From NCBI GenBank assembly GCA_018894105.1, contig CM032121.1, forward strand, positions 25,327,730-25,391,729: 64,000 bases of DNA, given 5' to 3'. This DNA is from Jacaranda mimosifolia (taxonomy: Eukaryota > Streptophyta > Magnoliopsida > Lamiales > Bignoniaceae). Numbering within the stretch: position 1 is the stretch's first letter; every line of letters starts with the position of its first letter. A program made the translations under genes and the position numbers. The notes below the pieces were generated by a model. That model did no database searches. It had not been told where the DNA came from and saw only the letters and a program-made list of their open reading frames with translations. Shown piece after piece: positions 47,200 to 58,942 of this stretch.

Positions 47200-48300
47200 C
47201 TCATACAGATGGGTCATTTGACATTAGGTCTACGCCTGCTGGGCTGCCGAACTCTAGGCTCGACCCGGGCCATCGTCCACCAGCCCACGGCCCACTAGCA
47301 AGAACGCCATAGGCCGGCCCACCTACAAGAAGACAATAGGAACCAGCGCCTCGGGCCACCAGAGTTCAGGCCCAACACCAACATTGGCCCACCTGTAACG
47401 CCCAGCGTCCACACTTGCCCACCGGCCCTACCCCGACCACTAGCATCGACCCACCCGCAAGGCCTAACACCCACGCCGTCCCAGCCAAGCGCAAGCCTAA
47501 CGCCTGCGCTAGCCCAGCGCCCGTACAAGCCCAGGCTCAAGTGCAAGCCCAATGCCCGCGTAAGCCCAGCCGAGTAACCGCAGGCCCACCCGAGCGACAG
47601 CCCATCTGAGCGCTCAAGCACAGGCCCACTGGAGCGCAGTCCCACCTGAGCGTGCAGGCCCTGGCCCATCGAAGGGCAGGCCCACACAAGCACTGGACCA
47701 CCGGAGAGTGAGGCCCCGGCCCGAGCACAGGCCCAGTCGAGTGCTAGCCCATACAAGCGCAGGCAAGCCCCGGCTTGAGCGCAAGCCCAGTCGAACAATG
47801 GAAGGCCCACCCGAGCTCCAGCCCACCCGAGCATGCAGGCCCAGGCCCACCGGAGCGTAGTCCCACCCGAGCGTACAGGCCTAGGCCCACCGGAGCGCAG
47901 GCCCACACGAGCAGGTAGGCCCAGCACAAATTCATCCTCCCAATTATTGGCAGTAGGATTTGATCCCCAGCCAAGCGAGCGTCGACCCATCCGAGCACCA
48001 TCCCATCCGAGCGCTCAAGCCTAGGTCCATGCCCACCAGAGCGCAGTCCCACCGGAGCGTGAGGCCCAGGCCCGAGCACAGGCCCATTCGAGTGCCAGCC
48101 CACACAAGCGCAAGCAAACCCCGGCTCGAGTGCAGGCCCAATGCCAATGCAAGCCCAGCCGAACAATGGCAAGCCCACACGAGCTCCAGCCTACCCAAGC
48201 ATGCAGGCCCACCGGAGCGCAGTCCCACCCAAGCGTGCAAGCCCAGGCCCACAAAGGACAAGCAAGCCCAGGGCAAATTCATCCCCCCAATTGTTAGCAG
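47200..48300. repeat. GC-rich degenerate tandem array
   Basis: Built from short phrases such as AGGCCCACCGGAGCGCAG and CCCACCCGAGCG. A longer period of about 350 bases is visible: GCAGTAGGATTTGATCCCC at about 47949 and GCAGCAGGATTTGATCCCA at about 48299 each follow a GCACAAATTCATCC-like phrase. It has far higher GC than its surroundings. Open frames on several strands, up to 231 codons, come from the lack of stops in this composition. Confidence 0.8.
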
Positions 48301-48301
48301 C

Positions 48302-48358
48302 AGGATTTGATCCCACAACCCATGCCCACATGAACCAAGCACCTAACCATCTTGGCTA
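48302..48358 (-). repeat. tRNA-derived SINE-like head
   Basis: On the minus strand TAGCCAAGATGG (48347-48358) fits a pol III A box and GGGATCAAATCCT (48302-48314) fits a B box, at tRNA-like spacing. The GC-rich array follows directly downstream in the same direction, so the array could be the body of an unusual SINE, or a SINE could have landed beside it. Confidence 0.4.
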
Positions 48359-48359
48359 C

Positions 48360-48779
48360 ATGTCCAAAAATTATTATTTGCATTTGCTCAATTACTTATT
48401 CATATCTTCCATATAAAGCTCTCAAATAATTTCACATGTTATCAAGCAAATATTATTTTATTTTTAAAAACAAAATAATAATTGTCATTTGAATAAATAA
48501 AATAAGAGTATCAAATAGTGAATTAAAAGAAATAAATAAAAAGTGTGAGATAATTATATAACATAGCTGCATGAAGCAAAGAAATTTTATTACATATATG
48601 TATATATAAATTGTTAGGTAAATGCTTAATATTTTTGTAGAAGAGCTTATAATATAAAATACTTTATTTTAGAAATTTATAAAAAAAATATTTATAAAAA
48701 ATAATTGGCATTACATATATATAAATATTAAAAAATTGTGAACAAAACCATTTAAAGTAAAAAGCAAAGGACAATCTAA
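48360..48779. other. AT-rich stretch without recognised features
   Basis: No ORF. Its last part (48701-48779) is repeated at 49836-49920. Confidence 0.5.
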
Positions 48780-49200
48780 CAAGCAAAAGTAACAATATTA
48801 TTAATTCCGGTGGTTTAGAAAAACCAGCACAAAGTTATTCATTCACGGAATGTTATACTAACTGCCGCCATTTATTATGAATTCCGCGGTGGTTTCAAAA
48901 AACCACCACTAAATGGCTAATTCAGCGGCGGTTTGGACAAATTGTTGCTCAACCACCGTCAAATTAATATTTTGCGGCAGTTGAGACAAACCATCACAAA
49001 ATATATGCCGCGATTAATCTATTTTCTTGTAGTGTGAGTGTATATACTCTATATGTATATAAGTTTGAATGAAAAATTATGTTATATACATAGTTATAAA
49101 TATTAAATATTATTTAATTCAAAATGAATAAATAGAAAAAATAGATAAAAATAAAAGTAATTTAAATTTTATTGATAAATATATATATATATATGTATAT
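48701..49200. repeat. Direct repeat R1, first copy
   Basis: It shares ATAATTGGCATTACATATAT, AACAATATTATTAATTCC/GC and TATTTTCTTGTAG/GGTG with 49836-50190. The second copy lacks about 160 bases of the GCGG-rich part. Confidence 0.65.
48780..49034. mobile_element. Orphan CACTA terminus
   Basis: It ends TATTTTCTTGTAGTG at 49034, the complement of CACTACAAGAAAATA. The preceding 220 bases repeat GGCGGTTT/AACCACC phrases on both strands, like CACTA subterminal motifs. No matching opposite end was found. A decayed duplicate ends at about 50014. Confidence 0.5.
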
Positions 49201-50226
49201 GTATATTATATATGTGAATAAGTATAAATGGAAAAAATAAGTATACATGTATGAATAATTCGAAAGAAAAAAGATAAAAATAACAATTATTTAAAATTTT
49301 ATAGATAAATATATATATATATATATGTATAAAATGAGAATATATGAAATAATGAGAAATTTTGATTTTGATTATTCGAAAGGTTAACAACTTTTTTTGT
49401 TATTCACTATTTTTTTGTTATTTGCAAAATATAATATGAATATCCAATTATATTTATAAAAAAAATTGAGAATGAATACAATAATTTGTTTTTTCTATAT
49501 TTTATTTTACATTATAATTTCATCCTCATATTTTGCCACTAATTCATATTTTAAATCAATTTTAAGTTTATAGTTATTTTATCAATTTACTATAGTTTTA
49601 ACTTTATATGATTAATGCCAAACTCTTTTCTTCACTTAATTATTCAATAACTAAGTCATGAGTCAAATTAAAAGGTTTCTATTAACTTAAATACTAATAT
49701 TGATTTTAACTTTATAATTATTTTATATATTTATTTTGATTTATTTTACTTTTTTTATCTTTACTATCATAGTTTTGTCTTAACTTAATTGATTTTTAAT
49801 CAAAAATTGAAATTAAATAAGATTGTTTTTAAAAAATAATTGGCATTACATATATACATATATATATATATATATTAAAAAATAGTGGACAAAACCCTTT
49901 AAAGTTAAAAACAAAGAGCAATCTAATAAGTAAAAGAAATAATATTATTAATTGCGGAAGTTTAGAAAAACTAGCGCAAAGTATATGATTAACCTATTTT
50001 CTTGTGGCGTATATATACACACTATATATGTAAATATGTACAAATAAAAAATTATAATATACATATTTATAATTATTAAATATTATTTAATTCGGAATGA
50101 ATAAATAGAAAAATAGATAAAGATAATTATTGATAAATTTATAAATATGTATATTATATTTCTGTGAATAAGTATAAATAGAAAAAATAAGTATACATGT
50201 ATATTTATAAATATGTATATTATATT
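49201..50226. other. AT-rich sequence with microsatellite runs, includes R1 second copy
   Basis: (AT)n runs lie near 49305-49328 and 49855-49875. 49836-50190 is the second copy of R1. No genes. Confidence 0.5.
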
Positions 50227-51815
50227 TGCATTAATTAAGTATAGAAAATTTTCAATAAATGTATGTTCAAATTGTTCATATTAATATATTATTAGTACAG
50301 AATATTTTAATTTTTAAAATGAAATTAATTACACATAAAGACTAAAGTTTGTAGAATTTATAAATAATTTTTCTAAAATCTTTTTGTTCAAAAACAATGT
50401 CCTAATAATTAATAACAAAAAATAGAATTAAATTTTTAACCTCCATAATAATACATCATAATTCATCTTATAATATAAGATGAAATAAATAATTTTTGTA
50501 CATACTATTTATACACAAAATGGAGTGAGGAGCAAAAATTTGAAGGGAATAAAAAAATAATAAGGGAATTCATTTTTGGAGGGAAATTATTTTTTTAAGG
50601 AAATATAATATATAGACCAACTAATTCTTAAGAACAATTTGTTCAGGTCTATGAAAGTTAATAATCATTATATTTAATAATATGCTTTGAGTTAATACTC
50701 TTTTTACACTATATTGAACCACGAAAATTATCTTCATTTTAGCAATTTATATAGTAAAACACATACACAATTAACATATAGATATCTATAAGTTATAAAA
50801 ATCTTTAATTGGCCAATACAATGATTAAAATACGAAATGTAAAATTAACAGGCCTAACTTCAGGGACCGTTTTTTTTTCATTAATTATTATGGCAAACTA
50901 GATTTCTTTGTTTTCTTTTATTATTCAGGTGTGTAACCTTTAACTATATATTTTAAGGAGTCTTTAGAATTTTTCTAAATAAATATTGTAATAAATTATA
51001 ATAAAAAATTAAATTGTTAGGCACCAAAATTTATAAGTCCCAATTATATTATTTAACTACTTTAACTATAATAGAAAATCATTTAATAATTTAAAAAATT
51101 ATATGTCAATTCATCATATAAAGCTAAGATATAAAAGAAATTAATTTTGCTATAGATTATTTATACAAAAAATGGAGGAGCTAAAATTTAGAGGAATCGA
51201 AAAAATGAAAAAAATTCATTATTGTTAGAGGGAATCAATTTTTTGGAAGAAATCAAGTTAAATTATTATGTCAAACTAATAATAAAAACAATTGTTAATA
51301 TTTTTTATGGGCCAAATTTTGGAGGGAATACAAAGTTGGAGGGAAACAAAATTGCATTGCCATCCAAATTCATTAAATAAATTTACACATATGTATAAAA
51401 TAAGAATATATGAAATAATGAGAAATGAGAAATAATGATAAATTTATATATGTATAAAATGAGAAATATATGATGAATCTTCTTTAAATTATATAGATAT
51501 GTATATGTATACTACATATGCATATAAGTATGAATAAAAAATTATATTATATATATGTTTTTAAAAATATTAAATATTATTTAATTTGGAATGAATAAAT
51601 AAAAAAATAGATAAAATAATAGTAATTTAAATTTTATTGATAAATTTATAAATATGTATATTATATATATGTGAATAAGTATAAATGAAAAAAATAAGTA
51701 TACATATATGAATAATTAGAAAGAAAAAAGATAAAAGTAAAAATTATTTAAAATTATGTTAAATTGGCAACAAATGTGGAGGGGAGGCGGTGTGCGCAGT
51801 TTTATAAAACATAAG
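50227..51815. repeat. Direct repeat R2, first copy (1.6 kb)
   Basis: Starts TGCATTAATTAAG and ends around AAGTTATTTTGTATATAT. It aligns along its length with 53748-55590, sharing for example ATTACACATAAAGACTAAAG, GGCCTAACTTCAGGGA and ACAAAGTTGGAGGGAAACAA. Both copies start with TG in the same place, so they could be LTRs of an undescribed non-coding retroelement, or a segmental duplication. Confidence 0.8.
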
Positions 51816-52324
51816 AAAGTTATTTTGTATATATTTTTTTTCATAGGAGTGTTTGATGCTTATTTTACAAATCACAAGGAGGTAAATTGCAACTAGTCCA
51901 ATAAAATTGTTACCATGTCAATGGAGCCTTTACTTTTCTTTTCCTCGCTAACGTAGTGTTTGGTTATATTGAAAAAATTACAGTTTTTATCCCATTGGAT
52001 AGGGGGTATGCACTTTTGGTGCTTAGGTTAACATTTATAGGACCAAAATTCTAAATTTTTTAACACATTTGGGATAACACCTCAACTTCCGTTAGTGTTC
52101 GGAATAAACCGTTACATTAAAATAAATTAATTACCCAACAGCCCCAAAAATTTAATTTATTTATAAAAATTCCATAAATTTTGAAATGCCCAATCAATTT
52201 TCATTAAAAAAATAATAAATTTTTTTTTTATAAAATATATAACAAAATCCTCCTAGAAAAATTAAAAATTTTATATATCAATATATATATCATATAAATA
52301 CATAAATATATACATAAATATATA
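51816..52324. other. Unassigned AT-rich spacer
   Basis: No ORF and no copy elsewhere in the window. It ends in TA-rich runs (52275-52330) that border the GC-rich hairpin. Confidence 0.4.
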
Positions 52325-52548
52325 TATACATGACCCACCCCCTGCCCCAACCCTCACCAGCGGCCGCCTGGCGATGGCCGACCGCTGGCTGTGGCTAGTG
52401 GCCAGATCTGGCCACTGGCCACAGCTAGCGGTCAGCCATGGCAAGCCGCAGCCCAGCGGCCGATCATGGCCATGGCGTGGCTGGGGGTGGGGGGGGGCCT
52501 TGTTGGAAGGGGCAGGGATGGCTGGGGGGTGGGTGGAAGGAGGAAAAA
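52325..52548. repeat. GC-rich inverted repeat (hairpin)
   Basis: At 52379-52432 a palindrome centred on CCAGATCTGG has arms of 27 bases with only two mismatched pairs, both G-T type. A wider imperfect inversion continues outside it: CCCACCCCCTGCC at the left answers the complement of the G-rich right flank. It is bounded on both sides by (TA)-rich sequence. Short ORFs on both strands here follow from composition. Confidence 0.75.
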
Positions 52549-53747
52549 GTATATATATATGTATGTATATATACATTTTAACATATTGTAATTACAAATA
52601 TTTATTTATTTCAAATCATTAAAATTATATTGTTAGGATAAAATTTTAGATTTTATTTTTATTTAAATTATTTATTTTGATTAAAACTCTAGATCTCACA
52701 CATCTTATTCTCTCACATAATGTGGGAGGTCAAGAGTTCGAGCCCTAAAGGATTCTTGATGTGCGTGTGTATAAATAAAATAAAAAAACACATCTTGACT
52801 TATTTATTTTTTATTAATTAATAAATTTAATAAAATTAGTTTAAATTAGGGATCGTTTATTTATGAATTGGAGTATTTTGTCAAAATATTTTAGCAAAAT
52901 GATTTTTCAGAAGTGGGGTTGGGGAATATTATGATTATTTGTTTGTATTTTGGATCGTAGATAGAAAATAAATTGAGAATTATTTATTTATTTATTTGTA
53001 TTTTAGGTGGGAACAAGATATCATATCAATAATTTTTTTATTGGGTTGGTAGGGTGAAATTGACATTTTTAAATTACTATTGCTAGTATGATATTTTTAG
53101 ATCTTATTTTTATTTTTAAATTATTTAATTTAGTTAATAAATATTTTTTATATTTAATAAATATATTCAACTTAATCTAATTAAATTGTTTTAGATATGA
53201 TTATTTTTTAATAATATTGAGATGTAATTTAAAAACAAATTTATATTTAATTATGAGATGGATTTGATTTGTATTCTTATTTTATAATTAATAAATATGT
53301 TTAATTAAATTTGATTAAATTACTTTATATATGTTGATGATTTTAAATTTTTATTTTTTTAATTCAACTTCAATTAAAAGATTATTAAATATTTAAAAAA
53401 TATATTAATAAAATTATTTAAATTTATTTTGAGTAATTTAAATAATATTGAAGTTAAACCCCCATGTTAAAGTTATAAATAAGTCCAGGGGTATTTTTGA
53501 CTAAAAAATAATCAAAGCAGCTTTTAAAGGATATTTTTTAATTTTAATTTCAACAATATCTACAAATTTGTTAAGGATACTAACAGTTCTTCAAATATTT
53601 AATTCAATATATGGGGATAAAAAATAATTTTATTAAACTTATAACTATATTACTAAGTTTATATTACAATGTCATGAGTATTTCAAAATAATTTTAAAAT
53701 TTCCAACCATATTAAAGTTATACAAGTTGATCAATTTCAAAACAATT
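52549..53747. other. AT-rich sequence with a SINE-like fragment
   Basis: AGAGTTCGAGCCC (52733-52745) resembles a pol III B box. The following GATGTGCGTGTGTATAAATA matches the tail at 10420-10445. Otherwise no features. Confidence 0.4.
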
Positions 53748-55600
53748 TGCGTTAATTAAGTGTACAAAATTTTCACTAAATGCATGTTCAAATTGTCGAC
53801 ATCAATATATTATTAGTACAAAATATTTTAATTTTTAAAATAAAATTAATTACACATAAAGACTAAAGTTTTTAGAATTTATAAATAATTTTTCTAAAAT
53901 CTTTTTGCTCAAAAACAATGTTCTAATAAATAATAACAAAAAATAGAATTAAATTTTTAACCCCCATAATAATACGTCATAATTCATCTTATAATATAAG
54001 ATAAAATAAATAATTTTTGTATATACTATTTAGACACAAAATGGAGGTAGAAGCAAAGTTTTGGAGGGAATAAAACAATAATAGGGGAATTCATTTTTGG
54101 AGGAAAACTTGTTTTTTTTGAAGGAAATATAATACATAGACCAATTAATTCTTAAAAACAACTTGTTCAGATTCATAAAAGTTAATAATCATTAAATTTA
54201 ATAATATACTTTATGTTAATATTTTTTTACACTATATTAGACCATGAAAGTTATCTTCATTTTAGCAATTTATTTAGTAAAACATACACACAATTAACAT
54301 ATAGATATCTATAAGTTATAAAAATCTTTAACCGGCCAATACAATGATTAAAACTTGAAATGTAATATTAACAGGCCTAACTTCAGGGATTGTTTTCTTT
54401 TCATTAAGTATTATGGTAAACTAGATTTCTTTCTTTTCTTTTGCTATTCAAGTATGTAACCTTTAACTATTTATTTTAAGGAGCTTTTAGAATTTTTCTA
54501 AAAGAATATTGTAATGAATTATAATAAAAAATTAAATTCTTAAGCACCAAAATTTACAAGTCCAAATTATATGCTATTTAACTATTTTAACTATAATAGA
54601 AAGTCATTTAATAATTTAAAAAATTATATGTCAATTCATCATATAATCGAAGATAAAAAAAATTAAGTTTGTTATAAATTATTTATACAAAAAAAATGGA
54701 GGATCTAAAATTTAAAGGAATTGAAAAATGAAGAGAATTTATTATTATTAGTGGGAATCAATTTTTTGAAAGAAATCAAATTAAATTATTATGTCAAACT
54801 AATAACAAAAACAATTGTTAACATTTTTTATGGCCCAAATTTTGGAGGGAATACAAAGTTGGAGGGAAACAAAATTGCATTGCTATCCAAATTCATTAAA
54901 TAAATTTATACATATGTATAAAATAAGAATATATGAAATAATGAGAAATGAGAAATAATGATAAATTTATATATGTATAAAATGAGAAATATATGATGAA
55001 TCTTCTTTAAATTTTATTGAAATTTATATATATGTGTATATATACTATATATGTATATAAGTATGAATAAAAAATTATATTATATATATTTTTATAAATA
55101 TTAAATATTTTTTAATTCGGAATGAATAAATAGAAAAAATAGATAAAATAAAAGTAATTTAAATTTTATTTATAAATTTATATATATGGTTATTATATAT
55201 ATGTGAATAAGTATAAATAGAAAAAATAAGTATACATGTATGAATAATTAGAAAGAAAAAAGATAAAAATAAAAATTATTTAAAATTTTATAGATAAATT
55301 TATATATATAAATATCTAAAAAATGAGAATATATGAAATAATGAGAAATGAGAAATAATGATAAATTTATATATATGCATAAAATGAAATATATATGAAA
55401 TAATGGAAGAAGAGAAAATTGAGAAAAAAAAAAAAGAAAAAAAATAAAATATGATGATAAAAAGTTATTTAAATTGAATTGTAAATATGTGAAATGATTA
55501 AGTGTAAATTGATCTTTTTATATTAAATGGGCAACAAATATGGAAGGGGAGATGGTGTGCGTGGTTTTATAAAATATAAAGAAGTTATTTTGTGTGTGTG
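53748..55600. repeat. Direct repeat R2, second copy (1.85 kb)
   Basis: Starts TGCGTTAATTAAG. It is longer than the first copy because of about 250 extra AT-rich bases (about 55280-55520). Confidence 0.8.
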
Positions 55601-55649
55601 TATATATTCACAGTAGGGTTTGAAATTAAAACAAATATTTGAAATAATT

Positions 55650-56700
55650 ATTTTTAATCAAATTGGTAGGTTGGATTGGATGGATTTGAGTTGGCGAGTT
55701 GATCAAATAAAAATCAGGTCGACCCGAATCTGACCTGAATCGATTTAGGTTGGGTTAGTGTTGAACATTTTTAAGTTGTCATCAAGTTGGGTTGGGATAG
55801 AGTTGAGAAAATTAATATTATACCCCTACTTCAACCCAACTCGAACTCACACGATCCACCCAAATTGCCACCCCTATAATAACACCAATTCATTATAAAA
55901 TTAGTGAAGCCCAATTAATAAAAAAAGGAGTTGCTAAAGCCCAATTAATCAACTATGCAATTTGATGTCAAACCCAATCTTTACCAAATGACATTAATTT
56001 ACTAAAAAATTGGTGAACTCATATTAATAAAAGAAAAGTTGTAAAAGCACAATTAATCAATTTTTTAGGTTAATGTCAGATCCAATTCATTTTGAAATCC
56101 AATTCACTAATTTACTAAGAGAATTATCAAAGCTCAATTAATGAAAAGGAATTTGGTAAAACCCAATTGATGAATTCTTCAAATTAGTATGAAGCCCAAT
56201 TTGTCAATTCACTAAAATATTAGTTAAGCCCAATTAGTTTAAAAAATAAAATAAAATAATGTTCAACTCAAAGCAATCAATTATTTGAACTAATGTAAAG
56301 CCCAATTAATAAAAAATTAAGCTCAGTTCCTTGAAGAAAGTTTGATTCATCATTTACCTCACTTCAAATTTGCTCAAGACCAACTCTTAAAATGAAGCCT
56401 AAATCGCCACTTAATTTACTATAAATTTGGTCAAATCTATTTCATACATGAAAACTCCCAATTCATTGAATAATTCACAAAAAAGTTATAACGCCTAATA
56501 TTTTAAAGAAATTACCCCAACTAATGGATTATTCACTTCAAATTTCTTCAAGCTCATTCTTTAAAATAAAATCCGATTCAGTAATAATTCACCAAAAAAT
56601 TGATTAAGCCCAATTAACAAATTCTTTATATTATTGTGAAGTCCATTTTTTGAACAAAAGCCCAACCCACAAGTATTAGTAAAAGTTGAATTTAATATTC
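55650..56700. repeat. Degenerate repeats with GCCCAATTAAT core
   Basis: The phrase AAGCCCAATTAAT or close variants occurs about fifteen times between 55909 and 56680, alternating with AATTCACTAAAAWATT. Spacing is about 50-60 bases, within a larger unit of roughly 110. The front part (55690-55870) has complementary GACCCGAATC / GGGTTGGG phrases. Confidence 0.65.
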
Positions 56701-57120
56701 ATTTATAATTAGTAACAAAAATCATTGTTACCATATGTGTACAATTGATATTTAGAAGGAGTGAATTTTGGAGGGAAGTTACTTAAAGTTTAGTAACTAA
56801 AAACTTTGTTATAATATTTTTTATTTGTAACAAATATTTTGTTGTTACAAAAGGTACCAAATTTTGTTACAAATATATCTTCTTATATGACGAAAAATGT
56901 TATATGTAACAAAATAACATTTTCCATAACGAATTATTATTTAGTTACGAATATAAAAAATTTAAGGTAATGAATTTGAGTTAAAGGTAACAAAAATTTT
57001 TACTTTGTTACTCAAGAAAATGTTATTTGTAACAATAAATCAATTTTGTTACAATAAATCTAACATATGTAACGAATTTTACCTTTGTTACCAAAATTTT
57101 TGTTACGCGAAGTGCAATTT
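56700..57120. repeat. CACTA subterminal repeats, right
   Basis: Dense TTTGTTAC and GTAACAAA copies on both strands up to the terminus at 57129, mirroring 46740-47170. Confidence 0.65.
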
Positions 57121-57556
57121 GTTGTAGTGCTTTAGACTTGAGTTTTTGTAGTAACCTTATGAATTAGTACTCGTGCTTTAATGTTTACCCCAATGATATG
57201 ACGGGTTGTATAATGTTTGTGTTAGGTATAGGTTACTTGTGCTGGAGTTTGCGAGGACTAATAAAAAATCCATTATTCATTATATTGAACGAGTTGATTT
57301 CCTATATTTTTTATTATGCTCGGTTCCAAAATCTTTGTGTAACATAGTGTGATAATTTAGAAAGGAGCTCCAAAGTCAAGGTCACTTGAATTGGTCATTA
57401 TGAATAGGTGCATATATAAATGAATCTATTGGAAAATCAATGAATCCCCTCTTCTATACCACAATCAGGAAATAGAAAATGAAGGAATTATACTTGTACA
57501 ATACTTGTAATTAGAAAGGTTCACACACTTTATTCACCCATTGATTAAACTTCATA

Positions 57557-58140
57557 GGCTTGTTACCAGACATTAGCTATGACGATTGGTACTCTTGGAT
57601 TATTGAAGATTAATTCAAGAGTGGTTAATAAAAAAATTCAATTGACCAAAATAAGTTAGTAAGTTAATTATTCACAAATTAAATTGTAAGGTGCTACAAG
57701 CTCATGGTTAATTGATTGGCAAATCTAATGGTTCGAACACAAATTCTCAAGAACCTACATGTTTTGTATAGTATTATCTAAGAGATAAATAATATCACCT
57801 AAAGAATTAAATGAGAGGAATTAATTAAGCAAATTAACTAGACTTGATAGGCTTGTTACTAGACATCAACTATGAAGATTGGTACTCTTGGATTATTGAA
57901 GATTAATTCAAGAGTGGTTAATAAAAAAAAATTATTGACCAAAATAAGTTAGTAAGTTAATTATTCACAAATTAAATTGCAAAATGCTACGAGCTCATGG
58001 TTAATTGATTGGTGAACCTAATGGTTCGAACACAAATTTTCAAGAACCGACGTGTTTTGTATAGTATTATCTAAGAGATAAACAATCACCTAAAGAATTA
58101 AATGAGAGGAATTAATTAATGAAATTATTAATTCTTTGAC
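57557..58140 (+). repeat. 293-base tandem duplication in the diverged LTR
   Basis: GGCTTGTTACCAGACATTAG at 57557 recurs as GGCTTGTTACTAGACATCAA at 57850. The units stay in register through GAACCGACGTG/GAACCTACATG and ATTATCTAAGAGATAAA. Other LTRs of the family have one unit. Confidence 0.85.
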
Positions 58141-58610
58141 TTAACCAATTTAAGAAGTTAAATTAATATAATTTAAAAATAATTTATTTAATTAGCCTTA
58201 GAGAGTTAATTAATTAGATTAATTAATATAAATTATTAAATTAATATAATTAAATAAATAATTTCTTTAGTTGAGCTTTGGAGAATTAATCAATTAGTAA
58301 AGACTGATTATTTGGGCTTGACTATTTAGTCAAAATGTTTGGCTTAACAAATGGGTCACGTGAATAAATATTTAATTGCAATTCAAGACCAATTTAACTG
58401 GTCATGTCACTACGAAGACATAATCATGTGTATTAGGAACACATTTAAATATATCATATTGATAAATAAGATGAGAGCATGTGTGTCATGGTGCTACAAA
58501 GTGTGAAAGTGATATATATAGGTGTATCTATCTAATAATTCACCACTACCAAATTTTGTTAGGATATTGAAATATTACTATATACACATATATGTATCCA
58601 ATGCACTCTC

Positions 58611-58626
58611 CTATATATAGATATAG
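58611..58626 (+). promoter_or_regulatory. TATA box of the diverged LTR
   Basis: CTATATATAGATATAG, equivalent to the TATA of other copies, but the inverted repeat upstream is not recognisable. Confidence 0.45.
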
Positions 58627-58942
58627 ATGGCATTAGGAGTGGCCATTTGCTCCTCCTATGTAGGTAGGTTTTCTTTGTGCAAAATATCGTCGTTTTCTCT
58701 TGCTGAGAAAACTTTCTCTGTATATTTGCCTCTTCTCCATCTCTTCTATACATATTTAATGGGAGATGTTTTATACTAGCAAAAAGACTTTCTCCTAGTG
58801 TGGACTTGATTGTGGATACCATTACATCTTCTACAAAAGAAAGCTTGAGATATAGTAGTTTCCTACTTTCTTTAATCCACTTCAAATGCATGAGATTCCT
58901 TGTTGGTCTTGAAAATAAATTTTGTATTGAATAGCTCAATCT

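Larger units (their letters stand above)
46721..57129. mobile_element. 10.4-kb interval with CACTA-type ends, non-coding, composite
   Basis: The left end is CACTACAACAAATTACAC (46721). The right end, reverse complemented, is CACTACAACAAATTGCAC (57129): 17 of 18 bases match. Both ends are followed by dense GTAACGAAA/TTTGTTAC repeats (46740-47170 and 56700-57120), as in CACTA subterminal regions. The diverged LTR is continuous when the interval is removed. Target bases ACA and CTT do not match, so the target repeat has decayed or the ends belong to two elements. No transposase ORF was found inside. Confidence 0.68.
57130..58942 (+). repeat. Diverged copia LTR, right piece
   Basis: It resumes the LTR (TTAGACTTGAGTTTTTGTAG, then the region equal to ATGATCGATTCCAAGAAATC in a changed form near 57315-57335), and includes a TATA box at 58611-58620 and the leader-like end. 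It carries a tandem duplication at 57557-58140. It is cut at about 58943 by the next LTR. Confidence 0.65.

Noticed and set aside
47295..47990. A 231-codon minus-strand ORF rich in Gly, Trp, Ala and Leu, with overlapping ORFs on both strands.
   Set aside because: It lies in the GC-rich degenerate array, where stops are rare in every frame. The sequence is a repetition of the same short phrases with no domain. It is an effect of composition.
52271..52622. ORFs of 66-101 codons on both strands.
   Set aside because: They overlap the GC-rich palindrome and run into (TA)n repeats that encode Tyr-Ile runs. There is no support as genes.
54721..54903. A 60-codon plus-strand ORF rich in Lys, Asn and Ile.
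   Set aside because: It is inside direct repeat R2, and the equivalent frame in the first copy is not kept. Composition explains it.
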